Positions 45,022-53,948 of a stretch of 64,000 nt of DNA are shown piece by piece. A program made the translations under genes and the position numbers. The stretch's first letter is position 1. The number at the start of each line of letters is the position of its first letter. Location of the stretch: assembly GCF_014644295.1 (NCBI RefSeq), contig NZ_BMKK01000012.1, forward strand, positions 141,078 through 205,077, in the 5' to 3' direction. Under the pieces are notes generated by a model. It had not been told where the DNA came from and did not search any database. It saw only the letters and a program-made list of their open reading frames with translations. Origin of the DNA: Emticicia aquatilis (GTDB taxonomy: Bacteria > Bacteroidota > Bacteroidia > Cytophagales > Spirosomataceae).

Positions 45022-46536
45022 ATGAGTGTAGTAAAAAAACTGGCGAGTGACACCGCCCTTTATGGTTTAAGTAGTATTGTTGGGCGTTTTCTCAACTGGC
45101 TTTTGGTGGCGGTTCATACCCGTGTTTTCGACCAACCAAAACTCCTTGCCGATAACAATCAACTTTACGTTTGGGTCATTCTATTGAACATACTCTATAC
45201 CTACGGTATGGAAACAGCTTTCTTCCGCTATGCCAAGAAAGAAAATCGCCAAGAATATTTCAATCTGATACTCTCTTACATCATTCTGACGAGTGTAGTT
45301 TTTTCGATTATTATTTTCTTTTTTGCTACACCTATCATCAACTGGATGGGTTTTCCTGGTAAAGAACGCCTCATCGTTTGGTTTGCAATCATCTTGGCGA
45401 CTGATGCCATCGCAGCCATTGCTTTCGTAAAATTAAGAGCTGAAAACCGAGCAAAACGCTTCGTGTTTATTCGTATGACCAATATTTTTATCAATATTGG
45501 GCTAAATGCTTTTTATTTGATGTTTTGTAAATACATCCACGAAGGCCTTTTCCTTGAATCATGGAAACCCTTTGCCGATTATTTCTACAATCCAGCTATT
45601 GGGCCTGACTATATCGTTTGGGCTAATTTTATTGCCAGTTTGATTACCATTTTGCTTTTGTGGCGAGAATTTATCGACTTCCGCTTTAGCTTCGATTTTC
45701 AAAAATTCAAGCCTGTGCTAATCTACGCTTATCCACTACTTATCATGGGTTTGGCAGGTGCAGTCAATCAAACCGCCGACCGTCTGATGTTTATCAAAAT
45801 ATTACCTGAAGGATTTTACAATGGTCTTACGAGCGACGATGCCTTCAGTATCTATGCCAATGTTTATAAACTTTCAATTTTCATGTTGCTCGTTGTGCAG
45901 GCGTATCGCTACGCAGCCGACCCATTCTTTTTCTCGAAAGCCGAAGATAAAAACTCTCCATCAATGCTCGCTCTCGCCACCAAATGGTTTACGATTGCTT
46001 GTGTACTGATTTGGGTAGGCGTAAGTATCAATATTGACTTAATTAGTTTGATTTTGGGTAAAAATTACCGCTCGGGCATAGTTGTAGTGCCAATTTTATT
46101 ATTGGCCAATCTGTTTATTGGAGTTTACCAGAATATCTCAATGTGGTTTAAACTTAGTGATAAAACCTATTTCGGTACCTATTTTACTATCATCGGAATG
46201 GTCATTACAGTTATTCTGAATATCATTCTGATTCCGATTTGGGGCTATATTGGTTGTGCCATTACATTTGCTATTTCATCGTTTATCATGATGGTGTTGT
46301 GCTATTACTACGGGCAAAAACATTATCCAATTCCGTATGACATTGGTTCAGTAAGTACGTATCTAATTGTGGCGGCAATCTTTATTCTTATTTCTTGGCA
46401 AATAAAAATCGAGAATTTAATGTTTTCGATTCCGTTTCATATATTACTAACAATGCTTTTTGTACTTGGAATCGTCGTTTCAGAACGAACAAGTTTGGGC
46501 ATTCGCTTCGGCAAATCGAAGAAAAACATAGACTAA
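45022..46536 (+). CDS. Oligosaccharide flippase family protein (Wzx/MATE-like)
   Basis: A 504-residue inner-membrane protein with about 14 helices. The opening LASDTALYGLSSIVGRFLNWLLV is typical of polysaccharide-exporting flippases, as is the late ADRLMFIKILPEG segment. These proteins move lipid-linked sugars across the inner membrane. A glycosyltransferase and an NAD-binding protein follow, but no complete polysaccharide operon is present, so the glycan cannot be named. It starts 31 bases after the FG-GAP gene and ends at a perfect palindrome. Confidence 0.9.
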   Translation: MSVVKKLASDTALYGLSSIVGRFLNWLLVAVHTRVFDQPKLLADNNQLYVWVILLNILYTYGMETAFFRYAKKENRQEYFNLILSYIILTSVVFSIIIFFFATPIINWMGFPGKERLIVWFAIILATDAIAAIAFVKLRAENRAKRFVFIRMTNIFINIGLNAFYLMFCKYIHEGLFLESWKPFADYFYNPAIGPDYIVWANFIASLITILLLWREFIDFRFSFDFQKFKPVLIYAYPLLIMGLAGAVNQTADRLMFIKILPEGFYNGLTSDDAFSIYANVYKLSIFMLLVVQAYRYAADPFFFSKAEDKNSPSMLALATKWFTIACVLIWVGVSINIDLISLILGKNYRSGIVVVPILLLANLFIGVYQNISMWFKLSDKTYFGTYFTIIGMVITVILNIILIPIWGYIGCAITFAISSFIMMVLCYYYGQKHYPIPYDIGSVSTYLIVAAIFILISWQIKIENLMFSIPFHILLTMLFVLGIVVSERTSLGIRFGKSKKNID

Positions 46537-46540
46537 TGTT

Positions 46541-46570
46541 AAGGAAGACCTCGCAAGCGAGGTCTTCCTT
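46541..46570. repeat. Perfect palindrome (AAGGAAGACCTCGC)
   Basis: Fourteen-base arms with a two-base AA loop between the flippase and glycosyltransferase genes. A short CTTCCTTCT tail follows rather than a strong T-run, so termination is possible but not clear. Confidence 0.85.
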
Positions 46571-46584
46571 CTAAATTTCCTCTC

Positions 46585-47463
46585 ATGAATACCGAATTTT
46601 CTATTATCATATTATCTTTCAACGAAGAACAGCACCTTCCACGATTGCTTGAGTCTATCAAAGAACTCAATGCTGAGACTTTTATTCTGGATTCAGGAAG
46701 CACCGACCGAACACTCGAAATTGCGGCCAGTTATGGAGCAATCGTCAAATATAATAAGTTTGAAAACCACCCAAAACAATGGGATTTTGCTCTCAAAAAT
46801 TTCCCAGTAAAAACCCCGTGGACAATCGGTCTCGACTCCGACCACATAGTGTTACCTGAGTTACTGGAAATGCTGAAAAACTTCAAGGATTCAAGCACAC
46901 CAGCCGATGTCAACGGAATTTTCTTTAATCGAAAAAACTATTTCAAAGGTCGTTGGCTCAAGCACGGAGGATATTTTCCGAAATATTTGATGAAAATGTT
47001 CCGCACGGGCGTAGGCTTCTCTGACCTCAATGAAAACATGGACCACCGTTTTGTGGCCGAAGGCAAAAACATCGTTTGGGACAAAGGCTATTTGAAAGAA
47101 GAAAATCTCAAAGAAAACCGAATCAGTTTTTGGATTGAAAAACACAACCGATACAGCGACCAAGTTGCTCGTGAGGAAATTGAAAGAAAAAAACAATTAC
47201 GCAATCAAACGATTCAACCAAAATTCTTCGGGAATCCTGACCAACGAGTGGCATTTTTGAAGAAAATCTGGTGGGATATGCCACTTTTTGTGCGTCCGTT
47301 TATTTATTTTTTTCATAGATATTTTATCCAATTGGGTATTCTTGATGGCAAAGAAGGGATGATTTTCCATTTCCTACAAGCCCTTTGGTTTAGGTTTGTG
47401 GTTGATGTAAAGATTTTTGAATTGGAAAGCGAAGAAAAGCAGAAAAACGAAACAAGCAAATGA
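46585..47463 (+). CDS. Glycosyltransferase family 2
   Basis: A 292-residue GT-A enzyme. The nucleotide-sugar site shows SIIILSFNEEQHLPRLLESI, LDSGSTDRTLEIA and the metal motif DSD at 84-86 in GLDSDHIV. The C-terminal part with FRTGVGFSDLNENMDHRF and RYFIQLGILDGKEG resembles lipopolysaccharide core or capsule transferases of the WaaE/KdtX type. The next gene overlaps its stop by four bases, so the two are coupled. Donor and acceptor are unknown. Confidence 0.91.
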   Translation: MNTEFSIIILSFNEEQHLPRLLESIKELNAETFILDSGSTDRTLEIAASYGAIVKYNKFENHPKQWDFALKNFPVKTPWTIGLDSDHIVLPELLEMLKNFKDSSTPADVNGIFFNRKNYFKGRWLKHGGYFPKYLMKMFRTGVGFSDLNENMDHRFVAEGKNIVWDKGYLKEENLKENRISFWIEKHNRYSDQVAREEIERKKQLRNQTIQPKFFGNPDQRVAFLKKIWWDMPLFVRPFIYFFHRYFIQLGILDGKEGMIFHFLQALWFRFVVDVKIFELESEEKQKNETSK

Positions 47464-48302
47464 GTAAATCAATAAGTATTTTAGGTTGTGGCTGGTTAGG
47501 TTTACCACTCGGAAAGTATTTTTCGGATAAAGGATATACAGTAAAAGGAAGTACTACGAACGAAGAAAAACTACCTATTCTGACCGAAAATAGCATTGAA
47601 GCCTTTCGCATTCAACTTAATCCACAAATTGTTGGCGAAAATGTGGATAACTTCTTAAATTCAGAGACCCTGTTAATAAACATTCCGCCACGAATCAGTC
47701 TTCAGAAAGTGGATGCCCACGTAGAGCAAATTTCTAATTTGCTTCCGTTCATCAAAGCATCTTCTATCAAAAATATTATCTACATAAGTTCAACTTCTGT
47801 TTACCCCGAATTGAATAGAGAAGTATTTGAAGAAGATGTCATCACACCCGAGCAATCGGCCAGCCCAACGATGGTAAAAGCCGAAAAATTATTACTCGCT
47901 CTTTGGAAAGAATCTTCAGTTAATCTAACAATTCTACGCTGTGGCGGGCTGATGGGCTACGACCGAATTCCTGCTAAATATTTTTCGGGTTGGAAAGGTC
48001 TTACCACGGGCGATATTCAAGTAAACTACGTCCATCGTGATGATGTAATCAAGGTTATTGAAACAATTATCGAAGATAAGATTTGGAACGAAACGTTTAA
48101 TATTGTTTCGCCAATTCATCCGACAAGAAAAGAAATTTACGCTAAAAACTGCGAAGAATTGGGCTTTGAAATGCCCGAATTTGTAGCACCTGCAGAACCC
48201 CAACCTTTCAAGATTATTAGTCCTAAAAAGTGGCTTGCATTCTCGAAATATAATTTTATATACGAAAACCCCTTAGATTATTACTATAAATGGCCTAATT
48301 AA
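47460..48302 (+). CDS. NAD-binding SDR-like protein (YeeZ type)
   Basis: A 280-residue Rossmann protein. The dinucleotide loop is GCGWLG at residues 9-14. Later strands read NIIYISSTSVYP and LRCGGLMGYDR. The usual YxxxK catalytic pair is not seen; the position around PTMVKAEKL has no tyrosine. This matches the extended-SDR group around E. coli YeeZ, whose reaction is not established. It is coupled to the glycosyltransferase gene and its stop overlaps that of the convergent MerC gene by four bases. Confidence 0.82.
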   Translation: MSKSISILGCGWLGLPLGKYFSDKGYTVKGSTTNEEKLPILTENSIEAFRIQLNPQIVGENVDNFLNSETLLINIPPRISLQKVDAHVEQISNLLPFIKASSIKNIIYISSTSVYPELNREVFEEDVITPEQSASPTMVKAEKLLLALWKESSVNLTILRCGGLMGYDRIPAKYFSGWKGLTTGDIQVNYVHRDDVIKVIETIIEDKIWNETFNIVSPIHPTRKEIYAKNCEELGFEMPEFVAPAEPQPFKIISPKKWLAFSKYNFIYENPLDYYYKWPN

Positions 48303-48691
48303 TGTGAATGTGTATGACAAGCACGGCGGTGAGAATTCCAGTTGATGTAATAGGCCACTGCCATCACCAAAGCACCTGTCACATTGAAAAGGATTTCGTA
48401 TGTGCCTTTAGCTAAAAATAAACCTGCAAAATTAAAGCAAAGAGCAATGACTAAAAGTCGAAGAGGTAACGGATTTTGGTGGTTTCGGTAATCTTTAATC
48501 AATAAGAAAATTGCCAAAATAGCACTCACACCAATTAAGTACATTTCTGATTTTTCACTCAAAAAACTTTCTCCCAAAAACGGCAAGGCAGTCATTAAAA
48601 AAGGCATAGCCAAACAATGAATCGTGCAAAGCACCGAAAGCCACAAGCCAACTTTATTAAGTGTATGGTAATGAGTGAATATTTTTCGCAT
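48299..48691 (-). CDS. MerC-domain membrane protein
   Basis: A 130-residue inner-membrane protein with four helices and a C-terminal His-rich tail (RRACHTHSH). The first helix contains SVLCTIHCLAMP, the CxxHC-type motif of MerC. MerC moves mercury in resistance operons, but Bacteroidota genomes carry MerC-like genes outside such operons. Two palindromic boxes of the Fur/Zur kind overlap its promoter, so zinc-controlled expression is a fair inference, and the His tail would fit a metal ligand role. Confidence 0.85.
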   Translation of the reverse strand: MRKIFTHYHTLNKVGLWLSVLCTIHCLAMPFLMTALPFLGESFLSEKSEMYLIGVSAILAIFLLIKDYRNHQNPLPLRLLVIALCFNFAGLFLAKGTYEILFNVTGALVMAVAYYINWNSHRRACHTHSH

Positions 48692-48728
48692 AAAAAACTT
48701 GAAAATTTATTACGAGCAGTCCCTTGCC

Positions 48729-48772
48729 TGCAATAGTGTTGCAAATATAAGTATTAATGCAACACTATTGCA
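48729..48772. promoter_or_regulatory. Two inverted Fur/Zur-like operator boxes before MerC gene
   Basis: TGCAATAGTGTTGCA at 48729-48743 and its exact reverse complement at 48758-48772. Each box is a near-palindrome of its own. Their centres are 29 bases apart. Confidence 0.75.
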
Positions 48773-48774
48773 AA
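48742..48774 (-). promoter_or_regulatory. Promoter of the MerC gene
   Basis: On the minus strand TTTG (48774-48771) and TATATTTG (48749-48742) are 21 bases apart, the same spacing as in the SusC promoter. The -33 element overlaps the outer operator box and the -7 element overlaps the inner one. Confidence 0.7.
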
Positions 48775-48803
48775 TATTTTGGTTCAAGTTTGAGTAAATA
48801 TTA

Positions 48804-49619
48804 TCAGTAAGATTCTTTTTCGTTCGGAAAATCAGACGATTTCACATCTTTTGTATAGTTCATTACGGCTTCGGTCATAATCGTGTGTAAATCTGCATAA
48901 CGGCGAAGAAAACGTGGTGAGAAATCTTTATTGATACCCAACATATCGTGTACGACCAAAATTTGACCATCACAGCCATTTCCCGCACCAATTCCGATGG
49001 TAGGAATCGCTACTGATTCTGTTACTTTTTTAGCCAAAGCAGCTGGAATTTTCTCCAAGACCATTCCGAAACAACCCACATCATTGAGCATTTTAGCATT
49101 GGCCATGAGCTGTTCGGCTTCTTCTTCTTCTTTAGCACGCACGACATACGTACCGAATTTGTAAATAGATTGTGGCGTAAGTCCTAAGTGTCCCATTACT
49201 GGAATTCCAGCACTTAAAATACGCTCAATAGATTCTTTTATTTCGATTCCGCCCTCCAGTTTCACAGCGTGTCCACCCGATTCTTTCATAATTCTGATGG
49301 CCGAACGCAATGCCTCTTCCGAATTTCCTTGATACGAACCAAAAGGTAAATCAACCACTACTAAGGCTCTTTTTACACCCTTCACAACTGCCTGTGCGTG
49401 ATAAATCATATTATCGAGCGTAATCGGTAGCGTAGTTTCGTGGCCAGCCATTACATTGGAGGCAGAATCTCCCACCAAAATCAGTTCAACGCCAGCCGAA
49501 TCAACGATTTTTGCCATCGAATAATCATACGAAGTCAAGCAGGCAATTTTCTCGCCTTTGCGTTTCATTTCTTGGAGCGTATGCGTGGTAATACGCTTAA
49601 TTTCATTGTGTACAGACAT
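48804..49619 (-). CDS. panB: 3-methyl-2-oxobutanoate hydroxymethyltransferase
   Basis: First committed step of pantothenate (coenzyme A) synthesis: transfers a hydroxymethyl group from methylene-tetrahydrofolate to ketoisovalerate. The 271 residues carry the family marks [36 protein letters not shown] with the metal Asp, DLPFGSY, KLEGG and [20 protein letters not shown]. No panC or panD is beside it. It is transcribed in the same direction as the envelope genes upstream but separated from them by a folded repeat. Confidence 0.97.
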   Translation of the reverse strand: MSVHNEIKRITTHTLQEMKRKGEKIACLTSYDYSMAKIVDSAGVELILVGDSASNVMAGHETTLPITLDNMIYHAQAVVKGVKRALVVVDLPFGSYQGNSEEALRSAIRIMKESGGHAVKLEGGIEIKESIERILSAGIPVMGHLGLTPQSIYKFGTYVVRAKEEEEAEQLMANAKMLNDVGCFGMVLEKIPAALAKKVTESVAIPTIGIGAGNGCDGQILVVHDMLGINKDFSPRFLRRYADLHTIMTEAVMNYTKDVKSSDFPNEKESY

Positions 49620-49629
49620 ACTGTTTCTG

Positions 49630-49737
49630 TTATTGGTTATTGGGAAATTAGTTATTAGGAAATTGGGGCTTGGAAAATGAGAATATTTATCGAATTACCA
49701 GTTCTCCAGTAACCAATTTCCCCGTTTTCCAATAACC
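49630..49737. repeat. Inverted 7-bp-period repeat between EnvC-type gene and panB
   Basis: Left arm opens with TTATTGG twice (49630-49643) and keeps a seven-base step to about 49678. Right arm (49697-49737) carries the complementary words CCAGTAACCAATT and CCAATAACCAA. The gap folds into one imperfect hairpin. Confidence 0.8.
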
Positions 49738-49740
49738 AAT

Positions 49741-51021
49741 TTATCTCGGAACAAGCCACCCTTCGGGGTTTAAATGCTGACTATTATGCCAAATCTGAAA
49801 GTTTATTTCGGTTGCTCCGCCTGACTCGCCCGCAGTTCCGATGGTTTCTTTTGCCCCAACTTTTTGCCCTACCGACAAGAAAATTTGTCGTAAATTGGCA
49901 TAAACCGTAAAATATTCGCCGTGTTGAATCAAAACTACATTTCCCAAACCTGGTATTTCGGTAATATCTTTTACTTCGCCCGCATAAACTGAACGAACAG
50001 TTGCGTTGTTCGAAGTCTGAATATCAATACCATTATTATTTATCAAAACACCATTCAAAACGGGGTGTTCTTTGATACCAAATCTATCGGAAATGAAACC
50101 TCGTTGCACAGGCCACGGCAAACGAGCTTTTGAGGCAGCAAAAGATTTTCCGAGAGCAGTTTCTTCATCGTCTAAGTCTTTGGTAACTTTCTTCGTAACA
50201 GGCTTCTTAACTTTATTTTTAGCTAATTTTGCTTCTCGGTCTTGCTTGAGTTCTCGTTCACGATTCTTACGAGCAATCTCTCGTGCCACCACAGCCGCAA
50301 TCGAGGATTCGAGTTTGCTTACCGATTTTTTTGTTGCCTCAATCTCTTTTCTCAAATCTTTTTCCTTTTTCGATAACTCGCCCACCATTTCGGTTTGGCG
50401 GTTTTTGAGTTGTTCGAGATACTGAGCCTCGGTGAGTTTTGCCGAAATAATTCGTTTTTTATCTGACTTTTTACCTTCTAAGTTTGCTTGTCGCTCACGC
50501 AATAAGGCCACTACTTTCATCATCTGAGCTACTTGCGACTTTCGATTATCAGTGTATTGTTGAAGATATTTATACCTCATGATGAGGTCATTGAACGATG
50601 ATGAGGAGAATAAAAAACTAAGTTGATTGATTTTTCCGCTAATTTTTGATGCTCCATAAAGCATTGCGGCATATTCTCGTTGGAGGGTATCAAGTTTTTG
50701 TTCGAGTCCACGCTTGGCATCAATAATATCTTGCATTTCCATGTCAATTAGCTCCATGTCTTGCTCCATGAGGCCAATTTGCTCTTCTTGCGACGAAATC
50801 TGTTCTTTGATTGCTTTTATCTTCCCAACGGTTACTTCTTTCTTTTCTTTAGTATTTTCTAAGGCACGTTTTGTTTCTGCAATTTTTTCGAGGTTTCTTC
50901 GCTTTTCGTTTTCGAGTTGAGCTCTACTTTTTTTTCGGCGTTGAGCAAAAACATCAGTACTCGAAAATGTACTTATCACAAAAACGCCAATAAAAAAATA
51001 TATAAAGGTTCTAAGAGCCAT
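49741..51021 (-). CDS. EnvC-type M23 peptidase-like protein (probable amidase activator)
   Basis: A 426-residue exported protein: signal peptide ending near DVFAQ, a long charged coiled coil at about 28-265, and a C-terminal LytM/M23 domain from about 310. Active M23 enzymes have zinc-binding His in HxGxD and HxH; here these read NNGIDI and INFQIWHN, so the zinc site is lost. This is the EnvC pattern, where the domain switches on a peptidoglycan amidase during division. It closes the run TPR-DUF4292-EnvC on the minus strand. Confidence 0.9.
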   Translation of the reverse strand: MALRTFIYFFIGVFVISTFSSTDVFAQRRKKSRAQLENEKRRNLEKIAETKRALENTKEKKEVTVGKIKAIKEQISSQEEQIGLMEQDMELIDMEMQDIIDAKRGLEQKLDTLQREYAAMLYGASKISGKINQLSFLFSSSSFNDLIMRYKYLQQYTDNRKSQVAQMMKVVALLRERQANLEGKKSDKKRIISAKLTEAQYLEQLKNRQTEMVGELSKKEKDLRKEIEATKKSVSKLESSIAAVVAREIARKNRERELKQDREAKLAKNKVKKPVTKKVTKDLDDEETALGKSFAASKARLPWPVQRGFISDRFGIKEHPVLNGVLINNNGIDIQTSNNATVRSVYAGEVKDITEIPGLGNVVLIQHGEYFTVYANLRQIFLSVGQKVGAKETIGTAGESGGATEINFQIWHNSQHLNPEGWLVPR

Positions 51022-51046
51022 TGCAATTAAGGAGGGAATTTATTTC

Positions 51047-51060
51047 GTCAGACCTTCGGT
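51047..51060. repeat. GTCAGACCTTCGGT word (copy 2)
   Basis: Fourteen bases identical to the reverse complement of the word at about 1568-1585, again between two genes. Confidence 0.45.
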
Positions 51061-51073
51061 ACAGAAGACGCAT

Positions 51074-51916
51074 TTATTTAGGCACATAAGATTTTGGAAT
51101 ACTAAACGCAAAACCTGGACTTTGGTCGAGTGCTTCAATCTTATTATGCTGCAAATTTATTGAAGTTTGAAGAACCTTGCCATCTTTTTTGGCGTCAATC
51201 TTGGCTTTAATGTCTTGTGGGAATATCAAATCGGTGATAGTCAAGAAATTAGAATAATCTATTTCCATTTTGCTATCGCCAGTTTCATCGCTGGCATTTA
51301 CTTTCTGAAGTTTCAGATTGGCTTCGGCAATACTATTTTCGATTCTCACAAAACCTTCTTTTTGTTTTATCACAAAACTACCTTCTTGCTTCTCCACCAC
51401 ATCGGTTTCACGCTTTTTGATTGGCATATTTCCAATCAAAATCGACTGAACAAGGTCATAATTTAGATTAAAATTGAACTGTTTACTCAAACTCGCAAAA
51501 TCGTATTTATAATAAGTACGGTGCAGTCGGTCTAAGAAAATAACCGAATCTTTGGTGATGATACCTCGGCCACCTTCAAGCCCCACCACAATCGATAGCC
51601 AAATAATGCTATCTTTTTTGATGTGAATATTTACAGGAAAACTCTGCTCTTCACCACCTGCCGAAAAATTTACTTTTGATTTGATATTGAGGTACTTAAA
51701 ATCAATTTCGGCAGGTTTTACATCAATTTTGATTGCTACTGGAGCCTCAACTTTAGTAGTTTCATCAGTAACTAAAACTGGTTTTTCGGCTCTCATCGGT
51801 TGAGAAGCCAGCGTATCAACGGCAACAATCTCTTTTTTGTGCATCTTATGTCGCTTGCAAGATGAAGCCGAAAGAATCACAAAAAAACTAATTATCAGAA
51901 AAGAATATTTTGACAT
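51074..51916 (-). CDS. DUF4292 lipoprotein
   Basis: A 280-residue lipoprotein (lipobox SASSC) with the DUF4292 core: KVNFSAGGEEQSFPVNIHIKK-type strands, DSIIWLSIVVGLEGGRGI, DRLHRTYYKYDFASLSKQF, and DLIFPQDIKAKIDAKKDGK. The alternating strands suggest the half-barrel of LolA/LolB proteins, so a lipid- or lipoprotein-binding role at the outer membrane is plausible. The gene sits between the TPR and EnvC-type genes with gaps of about 50-60 bases, an arrangement I recall as conserved in Bacteroidota, so a shared envelope task is likely. Confidence 0.88.
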   Translation of the reverse strand: MSKYSFLIISFFVILSASSCKRHKMHKKEIVAVDTLASQPMRAEKPVLVTDETTKVEAPVAIKIDVKPAEIDFKYLNIKSKVNFSAGGEEQSFPVNIHIKKDSIIWLSIVVGLEGGRGIITKDSVIFLDRLHRTYYKYDFASLSKQFNFNLNYDLVQSILIGNMPIKKRETDVVEKQEGSFVIKQKEGFVRIENSIAEANLKLQKVNASDETGDSKMEIDYSNFLTITDLIFPQDIKAKIDAKKDGKVLQTSINLQHNKIEALDQSPGFAFSIPKSYVPK

Positions 51917-51950
51917 TTTATGGTTAGTTTATTTCTCCACCCAAATTCTG

Positions 51951-51985
51951 TGGACAATCGACAACGGGCTGTTGACTTATTCAAT
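51951..51985. repeat. Single-arm 7-bp-period repeat
   Basis: CTGTGGA, CAATCGA, CAACGGG, CTGTTGA step in sevens and run into the stop codon of the TPR gene. Words are shared with the repeats at 15177 and 60484. Confidence 0.55.
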
Positions 51986-53701
51986 CAAAGCCCCAGATTG
52001 AATCTTTTTATCAATATTTGTACTATTTTCGCCCATTGAGCGAGCTTTTTTCCATTGTTCAATGGCTTTATCTTTTTCGCCAAGCTGAAACAAAACATCG
52101 CCATAATGCTCAACGATTGTGCCACTTACGCCTTTCTCTTGCTTCAAGGCACGCTCCAAAAACTCACGTGCTTTTTGGTATTCTTTCATGGTGTAAAGTA
52201 CCCAAGCGTGTGTATCGAGGTACGTTGCGTTATCACCAAATTTATCGGTCAAACGAGTTGATAATTGCACCGCTCGGCTGAGTTTATCTTTACGCATCGA
52301 CAAATAATAACTGTAATTATTCAATACGTGTTCGTAGTCTGGGTCGGTTTTCAAAACTGCTTCGTATGCTTCGTCCGACTTGGCGTATTTCTTCAATTCG
52401 TTGTAAGTATCGCCCAAAAGTGCATTTACGTGCTTGCCCAATTCGGCATTATCAACCGATAAATTTCTTGCTTCTTCGAGCGAAGAAACAGCTTTTTGAT
52501 AATCTTTTTTGGCAAAATTGGCAAAACCATTATGATACCAAAAGAAAGATTGATTCGGAAAATATTCGATGGCTTCTTCCGAATGTTTTGCCAAACTATC
52601 AATATGATTTAATTTAGCATCTAACTCAACAATGGCCAACCAAACTTCAAAAACCGATTTATCGAACTGCGTTGACTTCACGTAATTATCACGAGCGGTC
52701 GCCATTTCACCCTTTTTCATCAATAAATCGCCCAAAACCACATAGCCTTTTGCTTCATTTGGCGACTGTTTGATTAATTCTTGTGTCAGTGTCAGAAGAT
52801 TATCGAGTGTTTTATCGCTGTTATCTTCTTTCATCATGAGCATATAACTGCTCAGAATCTTGAATTTAACTTCAACAGGAAGATTTTTGTTGGCAAAAGC
52901 TACTTGAAGTTCTTCGTTGCATTTTTCAAGCTCATTTTGTTTGCGATAAATCTCGGCCAATAAAACGTGGGCTTCGGCAAAATCTGGATTTTTCTTCAAC
53001 GAGTTTTTCAACATCGTAATGGCTTGGTCGTAGCGTTCGTTTGAGATAAGAATCTGAGCTTGTTGCACCACGTATTCGGGTTCGGTTGGCTCAGAGGCAA
53101 TCAGACGGTCGCCTTCTTCGATGGCTTTTTCGAGCTTGTTTTGTTTCAGATAAATCAATTGTTTTTGGCGAGTGATTTCTTCACTTACGCCAATCGTACG
53201 CTCAATTTTGTTGTAGATATCAACTGCATCCGAAAATTTTTCTTGCAAAATATAGACATTCGATAAGTCGAGATAATTGTCAACATCTTGCGGAAATTTA
53301 TCAGCCAACTTCTCGTACATTTCGGCTGCATCTTTGTATCGCTTTTGTTTGGTGTAGATTTCGCCCAAAAATTTTCTATAAAACTTATTCGAGTCATCGA
53401 GTTTGAGGGCTTTTTCGCTGTAAACCGTCGCATTGGCGAGGTCGCTGTTGGCGTAGTATGCCTTCGCAACCATGTAGTTTACGCCCGCACTCGTAGGATT
53501 ACCTTCGGCAGCTTTTTTGAACAATGGAATAGCTTTATCGTAGGTTTCGGCAATGTAATATTTCATGCCTTCTACGAAATACGCTTCTGATTTTAAATCT
53601 TTCTCCGAAATGCCTTCACTCTCAGGTTTTTTGTTTTTCTGAGCTTCCGAAAACATCGGTAAAGCAACCAAAGCTAAATATATGATTTGTTTGAATCTCA
53701 T
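51977..53701 (-). CDS. Exported TPR-repeat protein
   Basis: A 574-residue protein with a signal peptide (MRFKQIIYLALVALPMFSEAQ region; start at 53701 chosen because it gives this signal). The body is a string of tetratricopeptide repeats, for example GMKYYIAETYDKAIPLFKKA, AEMYEKLADKFP, ADEAYEAVLKTDPDYEHVLN-type and AREFLERALKQ. TPRs form a superhelix that binds other proteins. First gene of the run with DUF4292 and the EnvC-type protein, so it may scaffold an envelope complex. No enzymatic domain is seen. Confidence 0.9.
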   Translation of the reverse strand: MRFKQIIYLALVALPMFSEAQKNKKPESEGISEKDLKSEAYFVEGMKYYIAETYDKAIPLFKKAAEGNPTSAGVNYMVAKAYYANSDLANATVYSEKALKLDDSNKFYRKFLGEIYTKQKRYKDAAEMYEKLADKFPQDVDNYLDLSNVYILQEKFSDAVDIYNKIERTIGVSEEITRQKQLIYLKQNKLEKAIEEGDRLIASEPTEPEYVVQQAQILISNERYDQAITMLKNSLKKNPDFAEAHVLLAEIYRKQNELEKCNEELQVAFANKNLPVEVKFKILSSYMLMMKEDNSDKTLDNLLTLTQELIKQSPNEAKGYVVLGDLLMKKGEMATARDNYVKSTQFDKSVFEVWLAIVELDAKLNHIDSLAKHSEEAIEYFPNQSFFWYHNGFANFAKKDYQKAVSSLEEARNLSVDNAELGKHVNALLGDTYNELKKYAKSDEAYEAVLKTDPDYEHVLNNYSYYLSMRKDKLSRAVQLSTRLTDKFGDNATYLDTHAWVLYTMKEYQKAREFLERALKQEKGVSGTIVEHYGDVLFQLGEKDKAIEQWKKARSMGENSTNIDKKIQSGALIE

Positions 53702-53860
53702 TGTTAAATTTTGTAGTAGCTTTTCAACGCTAAAAAACACTAAATATTGCAAGTGTCAATGACGCAAGATTCTTGCCAAAGAACAGTCAAAGTTCTTAAT
53801 TTTTCTTGATAAAACAGCTATATTCGCCCCATTCTTTTGATAGTTAGACCGAAACTTCTG

Positions 53861-53896
53861 CTCCCTCCCTATCGGGGAGGGCTGGGGAGGGGCTTG
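53861..53896. repeat. GC-rich palindromic element
   Basis: CCCTCCCTATCGGGGAGGG folds on itself and is followed by CTGGGGAGGGGC. It lies in the divergent gap between the TPR gene and the GT-C/TPR gene. Confidence 0.65.
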
Positions 53897-53948
53897 TTTT
53901 GGCAAGATAATTGAAATATTTTTGTGTAACCTAATATAACCCATTGAA

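Noticed and set aside
48299..48691. Mercury resistance operon
   Set aside because: Only a MerC-like protein is present; no merR, merA, merT or merP nearby.
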